64,000 bases of DNA from Breviolum minutum Mf 1.05b.01. Lineage: Eukaryota; Sar; Dinophyceae; Suessiales; Symbiodiniaceae. Made by a program: the position numbers and the translations under genes. The stretch is taken from assembly GCA_000507305.1 (NCBI GenBank), contig DF239913.1:88653-152652 (forward strand), in the 5' to 3' direction. The notes beneath the pieces were generated by a model. The model searched no databases and was not told where the DNA came from. It saw only the letters and a list, made by a program, of their open reading frames with translations. Positions 48,894 through 60,855 of this stretch are shown one piece after another (positions within the stretch are counted from its first letter, which is position 1; each line of letters begins with the position of its first letter).

Positions 48894-51800
48894 ATGTTAG
48901 CGAAGGAAAGACCTCGCTTTGAAAGACCGGAAACTCAAGTTGCGCAGTCTGACTTGGGTATTTGATCCCGTTGCTTGCCCCTGATGGGATTAAACAGTTT
49001 TACTTTCACCAAGCACTATATGCAATTTCTTGCCTCCTGATTTTCTTTTCCAAAGCACAATTAGGTGGTTCATCTTTCAAACTCGCTACTCAGCCCAGGC
49101 TTCCATTTATGGCAAACGGGACGGAGCATTGAGTGGCGTTGCTGTTATCTCTGGGATGGAAAAGCACAACACCATCAAACAAACTACTGCCTGGAAGCAA
49201 GGTGTGATTCATGGAGTGAGTATGTTGCCCCGAGCCCAAATGTTCAAACCTGATCAGGCACCTTGGTCCTGCTAGTCATTCTAAATTTAGATTGTCAAAT
49301 TGAATTTCATTGTTAATTCAAACATGTTAAATCCTCCAAGCTGATGTCATGATAAGACTCAGTGAGGCATTAAGTATTATTACCCATTATCGCCACTATC
49401 AAATTGATGTTTTTGATTGGTACGTGATAAACAAAAACACGGTCTCCCAAACCCACTCTGATGTGTCCTCATCGAAGGTATCTCCGCAAAAAGCTCATCT
49501 GCCTCACCTTGGACGTGCGTTCACGGACGTGCAAGAGTTGAAACAGGCACCTGGGATGTGTTAGTTGGCGAATAGTATTTACTTCTCATCCAAATCAAAA
49601 TTTACATAGGTCTGAAACTTACCCCAAATTTAGATCGGTCTCATAAAGGCCATGAGGCTAAAGAACCCCAACCCCATTTGGATGATTGCTGAAAACTGGA
49701 GGCACAGATTTCATTCGCAAAACCTTGCGGGCCTTCACAACCCCATCGTCCAAAACGACTGCACTTGTTGACCTGCATTCCTATGATGGCTTTCCAGCAC
49801 TTGCGGCACTGGAGGCACTAAGTTCAAAAATACCTGATGATTCAAGATGTTATGTCATATTTGGAGATGACATGAAATGGCTAACGGCTAAATGACTCCA
49901 TGGTTAATACAGAAATCGAATCAGTTTCGTCAAAAACATTGTTCAGTTTAAACATCTCATGGACTGTGGTGCAAAATTTCCAAAAATCCCTGATCCACTG
50001 TTAGTTATCATTCCACGTTATGATATTCTTGTCGGTTTATGCAGTTTCAAGATTGCATTTGGGAGCCGAACATATATCTTCACTAAACCCATTTTTTCTT
50101 CACTAAACCTGAGCTTGATTTTTCCATATTTAGAAAGCATCCAACATCCATTGTATATTATAGGTGCATGCCCACCCACACACAAGATCGGTCCAGGAGA
50201 TCCAAGATTCGATGCCAGCAATCTGTGCAACGATGTCATTGGACAATTCAGGCAGTGATCTACTGACACGCCTCAGCAACAAGGTGTATGAGGCAGCCAG
50301 AGCTGGCACAATGACTCTGCAAGGGTTTCCAGACTTTGCTCCTACCATTGCAGCTTTGAAAGAGGGTAGTTCTGGCCCCCCACCCCCAACCTACAAAGTG
50401 TGCCAGCAGCAACACGACCGCTTGCTCATTTTGGAAAGCATGGCAGGGAAATGGGTATCTGTAGAGATGTTGAAAGACCGGGCGATGGAAGTAATAGAAC
50501 AACACAACCAAACCTACAATCCCAATGGGTCCATGTGGGTTGAAGACAGGACAGGGTGGACAGGTTTGATGTTTCTTTGTATCCCCTTAGTGGTATATCG
50601 GAGATATAATAGATAAAAAATAAGTACATATGATGTCCTATAGCCGCACCAACGCCAAGAAAAGAATGATAAAACTCACAATACTTCTCCGTTTTTGTGA
50701 AGTCCTGAATAGGTTCCAAAAGCCCTTTTTGCAACGAAAACTTGTTTGGAGAGATATACTAATGACAAATTAAGTACCTTCATGAACTGATAATAGTGGA
50801 GTTACATAGAATGACAATTACTGATAATTGACAGATCCCTGCGCGGCTTGCCCCACCATGCGCCAAGATACAACACCAGGACATCCAATGTTGCTGTAGT
50901 TGCAGAACCTCCGGCGAAGCGTATCAGGGTTGAGCAGAGTCGTCAGGTGTCAACAGAACAAGTCTCCACAGTGGCGAAGCCGTGCCTTTGGCCAAAATCA
51001 AAAATCAACTTGTNAAAATCAAAAAATCAACTTGTCTTATTCATATACTCCAAGTACTTCTTGTCGTGTGAAACAGTAAAATCACATAATAACATAATAT
51101 GAAATATTAGTCAGTATGAAGTAGCCGCTGATCATCACTGATCGAAACAATCTGAAAACGATAAGCCAACTTTCCCAAGAGATTCATATCGACTTGATAC
51201 TTATTATACAATAATATCTTAACCCATGAACGTATCAAGGTACAGACTCACCATCACGGGCAACTGCGATATGGTTGCTGGTGGCGACGATGGTAGCTTG
51301 TTGTACATGTGCTCCACTGCAAAAAGTCAATTCTTCGCTTTCCGAGAAATGTTACTTGACTGCTTGGAATTCTGGGTTTATTCCAAACATAAATTTCCAA
51401 ACCGTGAATTCAAAATCAAGAACAACCGATATGATTACCGAGAATGGACTAGACTATTATCACCATTCTGTATGAACCAGGATTTGAATCTAAAATGTAT
51501 GATGTGCCTTTTTTAATGTTTTACGCTATCCGTGATAGTCACCGCAACCCTCTTTACGTTGATGTGAAATCTCCTTCTAAGCTGATTTAAGGTTCTCTTT
51601 TGGCAGCGGTGAGTGGAGAGATGGAACAGTAGCTCGGTGAGCAAGGAGGATTTTGGGGAAGGGGTCGAGGAGAGTTTTCGGAACATGCCCCAATCTTTCC
51701 GTAGATGATTCCATCAAATTCTTGGATTGGATCAATCTTAGATTGGAAAAAATTGGGACTCCTTATCTCTCTTCCATCCCGGTGCTCAGGAAGCAAAAGA

Positions 51801-52484
51801 GGTGACTGCTGACTCGGAAGGTCGGTGGTTTCTGTTCCGTTTGTCTGGAGAAACACGCCTCATCATAGAGAAGAGGACAGTTCCGGATCACCTCAAAGGA
51901 TTGGATTGCTTGGAGTCGGCGGTTCCGGTGTCAACCATTCTGAGGGAATTGGAAGATATCGGTGAAGCAACTCGGTTTTTTGATGAGTTATTTTCCTATA
52001 ATGTCCAGCAATATTTACTCACCTTTGAGAGAAAGCCCATTTTCTAAATGTTGTGTCAATATGATTCCAGATACTTAATGCATCTTCCAAGCATTCCAAA
52101 CTACTTTATTTCATGTTGAAAGTCCAACCCCAATCTGAGGTGAAGGTGAAGATATCGCATCACACTGTGGATCAATCTCAGGCTACTGTGTCCCCATCGA
52201 AGGAGCTTGTGTTTGTGATGGATGTTCCCAAAGAACCCAAGGCTACCAAGAAAGATAAGAAAAGTGGTTCTGGTAAGAATGCGAAGGACAAAGATATCAC
52301 GGCGAAGAGTTTTGGATCATACCTTTCCATTCCAAAATTCAAGAACTCTGAGAATTTAACTGTATCATGGAGATGCAGACTGGATTCACAGGGTGATGGT
52401 TTCAAAACAATCATGCCAATAAGACCAGTGGCAATCTTGGCTGGCAACTTGGAGCTCGACAACGAGAACATCAATCTCCTTTGA
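48894..52484 (+). CDS. Unidentified gene with methyltransferase-like segment
   Basis: The candidate start MLAKERPRFERPETQVAQSD is at 48894, 215 bp after the previous stop. Coding segments: 49060-49275 (GKRDGALSGVAVISGMEKHN), 49340-49560, 49690-49893, 50160-50560 (TIAALKEGSSGPPPPTYKVC), 50833-51010, 51226-51480 (ITGNCDMVAGGDDGSLLYMC), 51790-52047 (EGRWFLFRLSGETRLIIEKR) and 52113-52484 (Lys-rich, then FGSYLSIPKFKNSENLTVSW). The 49.7-kb segment ALVDLHSYDGFPALAALEAL...FGDDMKWLTA has the hydrophobic-acidic strand plus small-residue helix of a nucleotide-binding Rossmann fold and may be methyltransferase-like; this is weak. The end could instead lie near 53398, since open segments continue at 53000-53397. 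A single N at 51014 interrupts one segment or the intron after it. Confidence 0.5.
50990..51038. other. Single N flanked by a direct repeat: assembly join
   Basis: The 20-base string AAAATCAAAAATCAACTTGT appears immediately before the N at 51014, and almost the same string (one extra A) appears immediately after it. Overlapping contig ends joined with a placeholder base would give exactly this pattern. The local sequence, and any exon phase across it, should not be trusted. Confidence 0.85.
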
Positions 52485-52999
52485 GTGGCCGGGAAAGTAT
52501 GTGGGATGTAAGTGTAGATATCTGGGAAACGCTTGCGGGTCCGAACAGGATGCTCCGACTATCTGGCCAGTATTTCAAAACATACAATCACCTTAGATAA
52601 ACAACTTTGCCATTATTCATTATATAGAAATATCGTTTTTTCGATCAGATCAAAGTAAGATGGTCATGGTAGCACGTTCAAATCCTACCTATGTCAAAGT
52701 TCAAACCTTGATTTGGTTGTTGCCAGAGGTCTGCCTGGGTTTTTGATGCGCTGAGGGCCTGCTGAAATGTGGAACAGGCAAAACTCCAGTCCTGAATGCA
52801 ACCACTTGGGAACTTTACCCCAAATTATTCCAGATTAGTTTTCAACTCTGACTTTACATTTTATTGACCTTCATCTAGAAAACGGGAATGTGGAATGTCT
52901 GAAGGTTTGTGAAAGCTATTTGCCGATTTGATATCAAAGCCAATCAATCCCCACTCCTGTTTGATTCTCAATATCTTTTAGTTGCCAAGGATCTGGAAA

Positions 53000-53398
53000 C
53001 AGGGATAGGAACACCCATTGCCTGCAGAAAGCCAGCGGCCATGCGCATGAGGGAACACATAGAAGCTTAGCCTTGTGAAGCTTCCTCTTTCAGGGTGTTT
53101 CCAGGGATGCTACTATGTGCAAGGGTTTTTCCAACCACCCGGTTGGATCTTTGGGCATTCTGCCTACTAGTCAGACCAACGTTACACCACGTCAGAAAAT
53201 GGGCTACTGCTATCCAATGCAAAGCTTTTGTACAGACCGATTCAATGCCTCAGACTCAACTTTTGGACGTCAACATTCAAGATGTATTTGTTCAAATCAT
53301 GTTCAAATCAAATTCAACATGCTTTGGGTACACTTACTGCAACCATTTCAGGAAAAAAGCTAGAGACCATTTTGATTTGGTAGTCAAGTCGGTGTAGT
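53000..53398 (+). CDS. Exon-like segments near the end of the fifth island gene
   Basis: After a TTAG acceptor near 52980 the frame reads VAKDLETGIGTPIACRKPAA to a stop near 53070. A second segment from about 53089, open in two frames, runs to TAG at 53396-53398 (ending ARDHFDLVVKSV) only 5 bp before the next start codon. One frame is Cys/His-rich (GYCYPMQSFCTDRF, RQHSRCICSNH) and might bind metal. These could be terminal exons of the gene starting at 48894, or a separate small gene. Confidence 0.35.
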
Positions 53399-53403
53399 TA
53401 ACT

Positions 53404-56400
53404 ATGGCGGACCGAAATGGAGCTGATTCCGAAGTGGAGGAAGTTCCTTTAACAGCCGTTCTTGACATGCCAGCCCCTTGACAGCCTATTCATGCTTATG
53501 AATGCCCACTTGTGCTTACAAATTTCTCAAAGCTGTGCAAAAACAGAACTTAGACAGTAACGTAATTCCTTTTGTCTAGCTTCGAGCATTCCCCTAGCCA
53601 ATCCAATAGTAACAGACCCAATGATCTGGAATCCAAGGCGTTTAACTTGCAGAGCTTCACTGGTGAGGGAAGTGGTCATCGGCGAACAAACACTCCGACG
53701 CCAAGGAGCAGTCCGACTCCGCCATCTTCATCGTCAGTTGCACCAAAGGCCATTCCTAGGCCAGATCGGAGCGGAGTCTTGGCTCCAAGTTCAAACAATC
53801 TATCTTGACTGCATTTTTTTTTGTGAAACCAGCCTTACGAAATCATACGATTTCAGATCAATGTTGTTTCTTGAAGTTCTTGGATTCTTGGGAAACAAAC
53901 AAGACTTCACAACTTAAGGAGAGAGTGGCGCTCTTCCTCCCAGGTTTGCTGCGTCCGAGTCTTCTGGGGATAAAGGGGAATCCCCACAGAGTAATGAGGG
54001 TGATGATAAGAAACCCAAACCAAAGCCAAAAGCCAAAAATCGAGGACGGCCTAAGACTAAGCAGTCCAAACAGGAAGAGGAAGATGGCCCTGAGGATGAT
54101 CCTGTTCATCCTGAACATGATCCCATTGAGGATGAGGATGATGATGATGATGATCATGAACAGGAAGGTTTGGAATGTGGAGGTGAGAAGCCGAAGAAAG
54201 AAAAGCCAAGACCAGCCAAACGACCAGCGGCGGCAAAGTCAACATCAAAGAGACCAGCTACTCGAACTCGTAACTCCACCAAAGAGGCAGCCCTCCACTT
54301 TGCATTTTGTGAACTCTATAGTAAAAAAACAGATTTACCCTTAGGCTTTTAGCTTCTTGTTTCTTTTTCACGTTTGACCCTGCTCTTTGGGAGGAGGTGC
54401 TCCCCTTTCAGCACATGATTGAAGGGCTTGAGATGGTTGAGGAACCCGAGCTACTGGGCCTTGAATAGTCGTGACTCTTATGGGTCTTTGGGCGGCAACT
54501 TCCCGAACATCTTGCCATCACATTCCTGCAATCAAAAAACATCTTAATCTTTCACACCTTTGGTGATTGAAAATTACAACTAAAACTAGTTCTGATTCTA
54601 TGAACTCCTAGCCGAGGCCAAAACAACATGACTCGGAGGTTGCAATTGCTGAAAAGGCCGGTGATCTTCGCAGGATGGAACAACATCTGAATTGGATTCT
54701 TCCGGATAACCAATTGGGCGATGAAAGTTTGTTCCCTCCTGCACAGGTCACTCAACTAGAATTGGGAACTGGGAACTTTTGAACACATGAGATTCAAACC
54801 GTATGATGAGATTAGATTAAGTATTACAACGGCATATCAAATAATCTAGACTATTGAGAGTCCAACCGCATTCATCATGCCCTAAATCCTGTGACAAGCC
54901 ATCAATCGCATCCAAGGTCGAATTGATCCAAGATGCTGCCGCTGAAGATGCTCTATTTGGCCAGATTGGCGATGAGAAGGTTCCTTAGAAAAATCAGAAA
55001 ACATGTTTGAACGTCCGCCTCGCTTCCACCTCACTTCCACCTATACCTCAACAATTGATATTTTCATATCAAAGCCAGCCTTTTGACCGAGGAAAATCGT
55101 GCTCCATTGGATGATGTGTTTTCAGCGTCCCAGGCTGGATTTTGTTTACAATATCATATCTAATAATTATATATAATTATCATGAATGGACCCATCAGGA
55201 TTTGGAAACGGAAAATATCAGCTAAAGTGCTTGCCATACTGACTGTTGGTACCCACTTGTTTCTAAACGTTGTTTTGAAAATCAGTTGTCTCTTTTTCTT
55301 CGGTCAGGAGACCTTGGTGCTGTCACCAAGCTGTCGTTGCAAAGAATCTCAAGGTGATTCTGCTACTGCTGAGTCCACTTTGGAGATTGTGAAATCAGGG
55401 CTAGATCAGTTAGAGCTAGTTCTTGCTGAGTCAGAGAGGAAAGAAGAACAACGTGCTGAGTCTGAAAGAAAACTTTTGGCCGAAATTGAGGCATTGCCTC
55501 AGCCCCCAAGCTGTAAGGAAAGTGCTGATATCACTCCTACAGAGTTAGAGAGCCCTATGGTATCTCCAATTGCTGTCCCTGCTTCAATGGAGACACCAGA
55601 GAATGCTGCAACTCCTAGGGGTGGTTCAAAGATTTTTCCAAGGACAAGACAGAATCGAATCAAGGTGAGTCCCTCTAAGAGACTTGCCGCAAAAGCAACT
55701 GAAGTGAAGTCTACAGTGAAAGGTGCCAAGAGAAAAACTGAGGCAGTGAAAACCAATGGAGGGGGTACCAAAGCTAAGGGTTCAGCCAAAGCCAAGGCGG
55801 CAGCCAAAAAAAGTGGTACCAAAGCTACGGGTGCAGCCAAAGCCAAGGCGGCAGCCCAAAAAAGTGGTACCAAAGCTGAGCGTGCAGCCGAAGCCAAGGC
55901 GGCAGCCAAAAAAAGTGTTACCAAAGCTGAGGGTGCAACCAAAGCCAAGGCCAGGGGTAGCAAAGCTAAGGGTGCTGCAGCCAAAGCGAGGGCTACCAGG
56001 ACCAAACAGGAGTTGAAGGGCAACAGTAAAAAAGCCAAGGAGTCCAAACCAGAGACATATGAGGGTGAGGATTCAAAGATTGATGAGAACGCTGTAAAAC
56101 GAAAGTTGCACTCTGTTACTTGGGAGCATGTTTATTTTTTGAAAATAACTTGGCAGTTACCCACTGAAGATAGTAAAAGTATAATGGGCTAGGTCAGAAT
56201 ATAGCATTTTCAATTTTTTACCAACGGGTTGAAAGAAGCAACGGGTAAACACAGCTCACTACCATTTGTTGATCTCGTTCGATCCATAGTCATATCATAT
56301 CAGGTGCTGATTTGATACTTTGCACTTGGCACCTATTGCCTACACGCTCAAGGTTTACTCCAAAGGGTGGAAGCAAGCAAAGACAGATGGCAAGGAAGCT

Positions 56401-56810
56401 GAGGAGGTCAAGAAGTTTGCTTCTGAGTTTCGCAAAACGTAGCTTGGCTTAAACAAACTAGATTGCGGATATCCCGAAAACCCAAAGTGCTGTGTTAATG
56501 ATGAGTTAATGTCTAGAGAGTGAATTAGTTGACCACCAAATAAACAGTAGCAAATAATAGCTGACCAGCAATCCCTGACCACAACAAAATTTTGCACAAA
56601 CAAAACCACTGATGGTACAAAATTCTCATTGATTTTACGTTTGTGAAATGATATGAAGTACATTTTGATGCTGACTATACATTACAATATTTTCGACCCA
56701 TGAACTTCACCTGCACACCTTTCACCTTAGGTGGATCTTGCAATATGGCCCCCGTGAATTCGGAACTTGTGCAGCAGTATCTCAAGTCTTTTGGCCATGA
56801 TGGCAAGTAA
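53404..56810 (+). CDS. Chromatin-like protein: AT-hook, acidic runs, H1-like repeats
   Basis: The start MADRNGADSEVEEVPLTAVL (53404) recalls the MADSNGSDD stretch near the methyltransferase start. Then come a Ser/Pro-rich exon (53580-53806), a basic exon 53942-54310 with the AT-hook core KNRGRPKTK followed by an acidic run (DPIEDEDDDDDDHEQE) and a Lys/Pro/Ala tail, and small exons around 54380-55130. The exon from about 55305 to 56120 carries a Glu-rich coiled coil (LVLAESERKEEQRAESERKL) and four 17-residue Ala/Lys/Gly repeats like the tail of linker histone H1. Last exons at about 56300-56442 and 56730-56810 end SELVQQYLKSFGHDGK-stop. It is probably a nuclear DNA-binding protein. Dinoflagellates use basic H1-like proteins in place of bulk nucleosomes, so a chromatin role is plausible, but no orthologue is named. 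It may be two genes. Confidence 0.5.
55767..55952 (+). repeat. 51-bp coding tandem repeat (17 aa), about 3.6 copies
   Basis: Units begin at 55767, 55818, 55869 and 55920. Each starts ACCAAAGCTRMGSGTGCAGC and encodes a variant of TKAKGSAKAKAAAKKSG. Copies differ mainly at a few codon positions, so the array is recent and kept in frame. The period and the Lys-Ala-Pro/Gly bias are those of H1-like C-terminal tails. Confidence 0.85.
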
Positions 56811-57927
56811 AGATGGCTTTAGATGCTTTGGGGTTGCAACATGGAAACAACACTCCATGTTCTGATGTTTTGTGCATGGCCAGATTGAGCTGGCTTGCTA
56901 AGCTATGTATCTACTTGGAAGTGTTTTTAAACACACCAGGTGCAGCTGAGATTCGGAGCGTTGGAACGCAGCACACGGAAAAATGAGCCAAAAGAACGGC
57001 CCTGAGCCCTGAATCTCCCTCTCCCTTCCTTCCTATAAATATTGTATCCCTCACTTATGTAAATAATAGATGATCTTTAATCCGAGTCATATCAACATCA
57101 CATGTAAACTGAAGATCCAGAATCTAAATGGAAAGGAGCCAGTTAGAAAGAGAATTTGTTATATATATATATATAAAGAAAATAGAATCGGCATTCTAAC
57201 TTTTTAGCTGCTCAATTAGCGGACCAAAAAAAGGTGCCGATTGGAATTTGTTTTGTTTCATAGCACATGGCTCTGATGCCAAAGGGCATCCCTTAGGCAT
57301 CCCCCAACTTTTTTGAAACCTTAAAAAGCAACCTTCAACAACCACTTTTTCAACCAGTAGATGTTGTTTCGATCACCCCATGTTTTCCTATAGTTTCACC
57401 ACGTTTCCTGGCTTAAAACTTTGATTCCTTGTTTTAGATCTTACACAGATTTTTGGTCGAAACTGCTCAACGTCACAGGCTGCCAAAGCTCAAACCGCTC
57501 CAGCCATGTCCGAGAGACCCGAGAGACCGGGGGGGTTAAGCTGTGGAAAGGTTCAAGGCTCCTGATTTTCAAGCACTTCAAAAATGCTGAGCCATTGATA
57601 ATATCCAACTGGTTGGTGGTTTCACAGAGTTTTTTATGTTCACCCCGGGCCCCTAAGATTCGCAATTTGACTCATATTGTTCAAAGGGGTTGGTGAAAAA
57701 CCACCAACATGTAAAGGTTCATCCAAGTTTTAACATCACTGCCAATCAGGTGGAGGTTTCGCTGCCTTTGTTTCGTAAATCTGCAAGCACGGGATTGGAA
57801 ATCTTAGCCAAACAAAGGCGTTTCCCATCCCCTCAAGTTTTTTGCACAGCCAATTCCGTGGAAGGGAAGAAGAATTGACCACTTGAGAAATGACTCGGTG
57901 TTTCCATGTTTTTGATGATGATTGCTG

Positions 57928-58012
57928 TTCTTGTTCTTGTTCTTCTTGTTCTTGTTCTTGTTGTTGTTGTTGTTGTTGTTGTTGTTGGTGTTGGTGTTGG
58001 TGTTGGTGTTGA
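57928..58012. repeat. Compound TTC/TTG/GTT/GGTGTT microsatellite
   Basis: TTCTTG units change to pure GTT units and then to GGTGTT units over about 85 bp, ending just before a TTGGTAG acceptor at about 58027. On the minus strand it gives Thr/Arg/Pro low-complexity ORFs that are artefacts. Confidence 0.85.
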
Positions 58013-58439
58013 ATTATGTTTCTCTTGGTAGGTGCATTTGAACTTGTCAGATGTTTGGAATCTCTTCTTTAATGAATTGCCACTTGGAAGGGTATCAGCT
58101 GGGTGCGTTGCCACTGCTTACAGCATTTCCTGATGACCCCTTTTCTCGTAACTCACAACTCGAGGATGAAATGTTGATCATGCAAATGGCTGAGGTTGAT
58201 GTGCATGCATATGTGAATACAAACAATATTCTATTACATAGTTAACATAGCACGTGAAAAACCCACCGGGTTGAAGAAACCCCTAGCTTTCGTTTTTTTG
58301 TCCACAAAGGTCTCCAGCGTCATTTCCTGGGGAAGTTTTCACTCTAAGTCCTCGGTGGTGTTTTGAACTTGGTGGAGCTAAGGCCAATGCCAATAACCTT
58401 ACTGTAGTGATCTGACCTACATCAAAAAGTTTACCCTCC

Positions 58440-58512
58440 TTGAAAATCAACTGACATAGCACCTGAACATTGATGGTTGCTTCAGATGATTTTTTTCCTT
58501 TTCAAGTTGGTC
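58440..58512. repeat. Degenerate dispersed repeat
   Basis: The sequence ENQLT-stop-HLN, then TLMVASDDFFPFQ, matches the pattern of the Symbiodiniaceae read-through repeat seen more intact at 16622 (acidic DDF followed by PFQ). Arms are too decayed to define ends. Confidence 0.35.
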
Positions 58513-59954
58513 CTTTTTCAGAGAACATGGTTATTTTTTGGGGGGTACGATTCAAGTGAAGAGTCAAGAAAAAATCAGTCGCAACCTGGACTCTTGGTTG
58601 CAACAACACATGGCAGTCACAACTTGCACAAGATTTTAGCGCCAAACGCAGCCCATCTTCCATTCCGGGAGCGGAAAAGTTCGAAAAAGTCTCGCATTTG
58701 CAGTGGCAATTAACATAGACCTGGCCATGGAAACAGGCGGGAAAAACTCCTGCCAAAACGCCGCGCAGAACAGATTTTGCTGACACGCCTAGGGAAATCT
58801 GGGCCAAGTGAAGCATAGAACTTTACACTGGTGAAGGATTAAATCGTAGAGGTAGAATGCAGATGGATTGTGGATCTTAGGTTCTCATGTGGCTCCCTAA
58901 AGCGGAGTGCAATGGTCACCTCTCCCTTTGGAAGTAGAAGGAATCGAATCTTCACCTAAACATGGCGATATGAAAGAAGAAAGCAAAAGTGCGGCAATCC
59001 TTACATTGGGGCACATTTGCTGACATATGGAACAAGTTATTTTTTTGGATTGAGCCACATGAAGTAGTCACCCTCCAAGAAATGAACAAGAACTGTATTG
59101 TCCCAGACATGGGCCAATCCTTAATAGCTGCCACATGCACATGGCATCAAATAGTTTCATATTTTGGCAAGTTCCAACTTTTCGAACCCACCAGGAACAT
59201 CACCAGCCATTCATTTTTTACAGCCGTTTCATCCCATGTTTTACCTTCACTTGCAACTCATTCTTCTCCCTGGCGCAACAATATCATATACCAAGTTGGG
59301 AAAGACATACGTTGCATCCCACTGAATGGATGAATTGGTGGCGTCTTGATCACCCACACATGGCTTTCAACAAACAGTCCTCTTGTGATGTCTTGTGTAT
59401 AATCTATGTAATATGTAGACAATGATCTACAAAAAGGTTTTCTTTACCCGATGAATTTTCGGCATGGGCCCAGCAGCAAAAGAATCCCAAAGACATCCAT
59501 GATTCGTTGCCCTGGAAAACAACCATGTCGTCACCGGGGCACCGGGGATAACCGTGGACCACGACCCTACGTAAGAAACCTGGACATTTTGACCCGGGGC
59601 CCCTAACGCTGAGGCAGTTTAGCAGGGACACTAAATCAATTTGTCCACACTTGGATTCTATGATGCATGTTTTGACGTTTTGCATTTTGGTGCCAATGAA
59701 ATGCAAAGGTCAGGACCCAATTTGCATCTAGGCACCTTGAGGATGTTCAATGTTTCCAAGAATTGTGAAGCCACAAAAGCCAAGCCAACCCACCCTTGGT
59801 CAATTGCGGTTTGTTGTGCTGTTTTGGCGCAGGTCATATCTCACAAGAGCCATATGAAAACGTGGTGTGTCAAGCGAGTTTTGGTTCTATGGGTCATCCA
59901 GACGCTACGATGCCAATTGTGTCAACCGAGGAGAATTGTGTAACCCCTCGAAGA

Positions 59955-60060
59955 CTATGATGACAATGGAAAATCACCGTTTTTAATAGGGGATACATCT
60001 TCAAATGGTTGGTTTTGCAGTGTCATATTAGTTTTCTGGGGTGTGATTTTGAAGGGCAGA
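59955..60060. repeat. Dispersed repeat, minus orientation
   Basis: On the minus strand it reads KITPQKTNMTLQNQPFEDVS followed by PIKNGDFPLS. This is a peptide pattern I recall as recurrent in Symbiodiniaceae gene models and is related to the PQK/NMEPEN...EDDFP repeats. It is a non-coding dispersed element. Clear terminal arms were not found by eye. Confidence 0.5.
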
Positions 60061-60709
60061 TTCTGGTTTTTGAAGCAACATTCTGCATTGCAAGTGCTAC
60101 CCGGACGATTTGATGGTCTAAAACAGTATTTTGCGTGAATTCTTCGAATCAGCATGCCAATGCAATTATAGGAATCCTTCTCATGACTTGGTGATGTCAA
60201 AGAGCTGTTCTATTTTTGTGGTAGTTCGGCAAAGGAGATATCCTGTACTGGTATCTACGCGATTTTCTTGCCTAATATGAAACTCATATAGAAACAGGAT
60301 TCAAAGGCCCTCACCATGTTCATGTAGGTGGTGTTCTTGTTAATGCCACTTACCTGATTCCTGCTACAGTATCAATGGGGAGTTCAATGTAACAGCTCCA
60401 CATGATCTTGTTTCCTGCATGCATGCGCTAGAGGAGGGGACCCACCTACTTGTAAGTTCAAAGGTAATTCCGACCCCAGTACACCACGAACCCTCCCAGC
60501 TGCAAGTGTATGAACTGGGGATTTACATGGATTTACAGCATTTCGGGGGCACTATATAGCTCGCTCCTGTACGCTGGAAGCCGGACATAGACATTAGACA
60601 TTCATCCAACGGACCTAACCGGAAGAGAGTGATGCTTCAGGAGATATACTTATCTAGAAAACACTGGTGATAATAGCTTATGATGATGCTGCATAATTTT
60701 GTGACAGAA

Positions 60710-60855
60710 ACAGCAAAAGTAATAGTAATAGGACTGGTAATGCTGGTCATTTCAATAGCAACATGTTAACAGGGATAATCATAGTACTAGCAATGGTAAT
60801 AGTAACAGTACTTTAGGAATAGTGATAATAATAGAAATAGAAATAGTCAGAATTA
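60710..60855. repeat. Cryptic AATAGT/AATAGC repeat
   Basis: The trinucleotide pattern (AGT AAT AGT AAT AGG; AAT AGC AAC; ATA GTA CTA GCA ATG GTA ATA GTA ACA) is maintained for about 150 bp with many substitutions, as in an old microsatellite. It is open in one frame as an Asn/Ser then Ile/Val-rich peptide, which is probably composition only. Confidence 0.6.

Noticed and set aside
55499..56047. 182-codon minus-strand Ala/Leu/Val-rich ORF
   Set aside because: It is the antisense shadow of the + strand Ala/Lys repeat region.
36850..57180. The (TA)n tracts near 36870 and 57160 as termini or target sites of a mobile element
   Set aside because: Short TA tracts occur at several other places in the window, and the flanks show no matching inverted or direct repeats.
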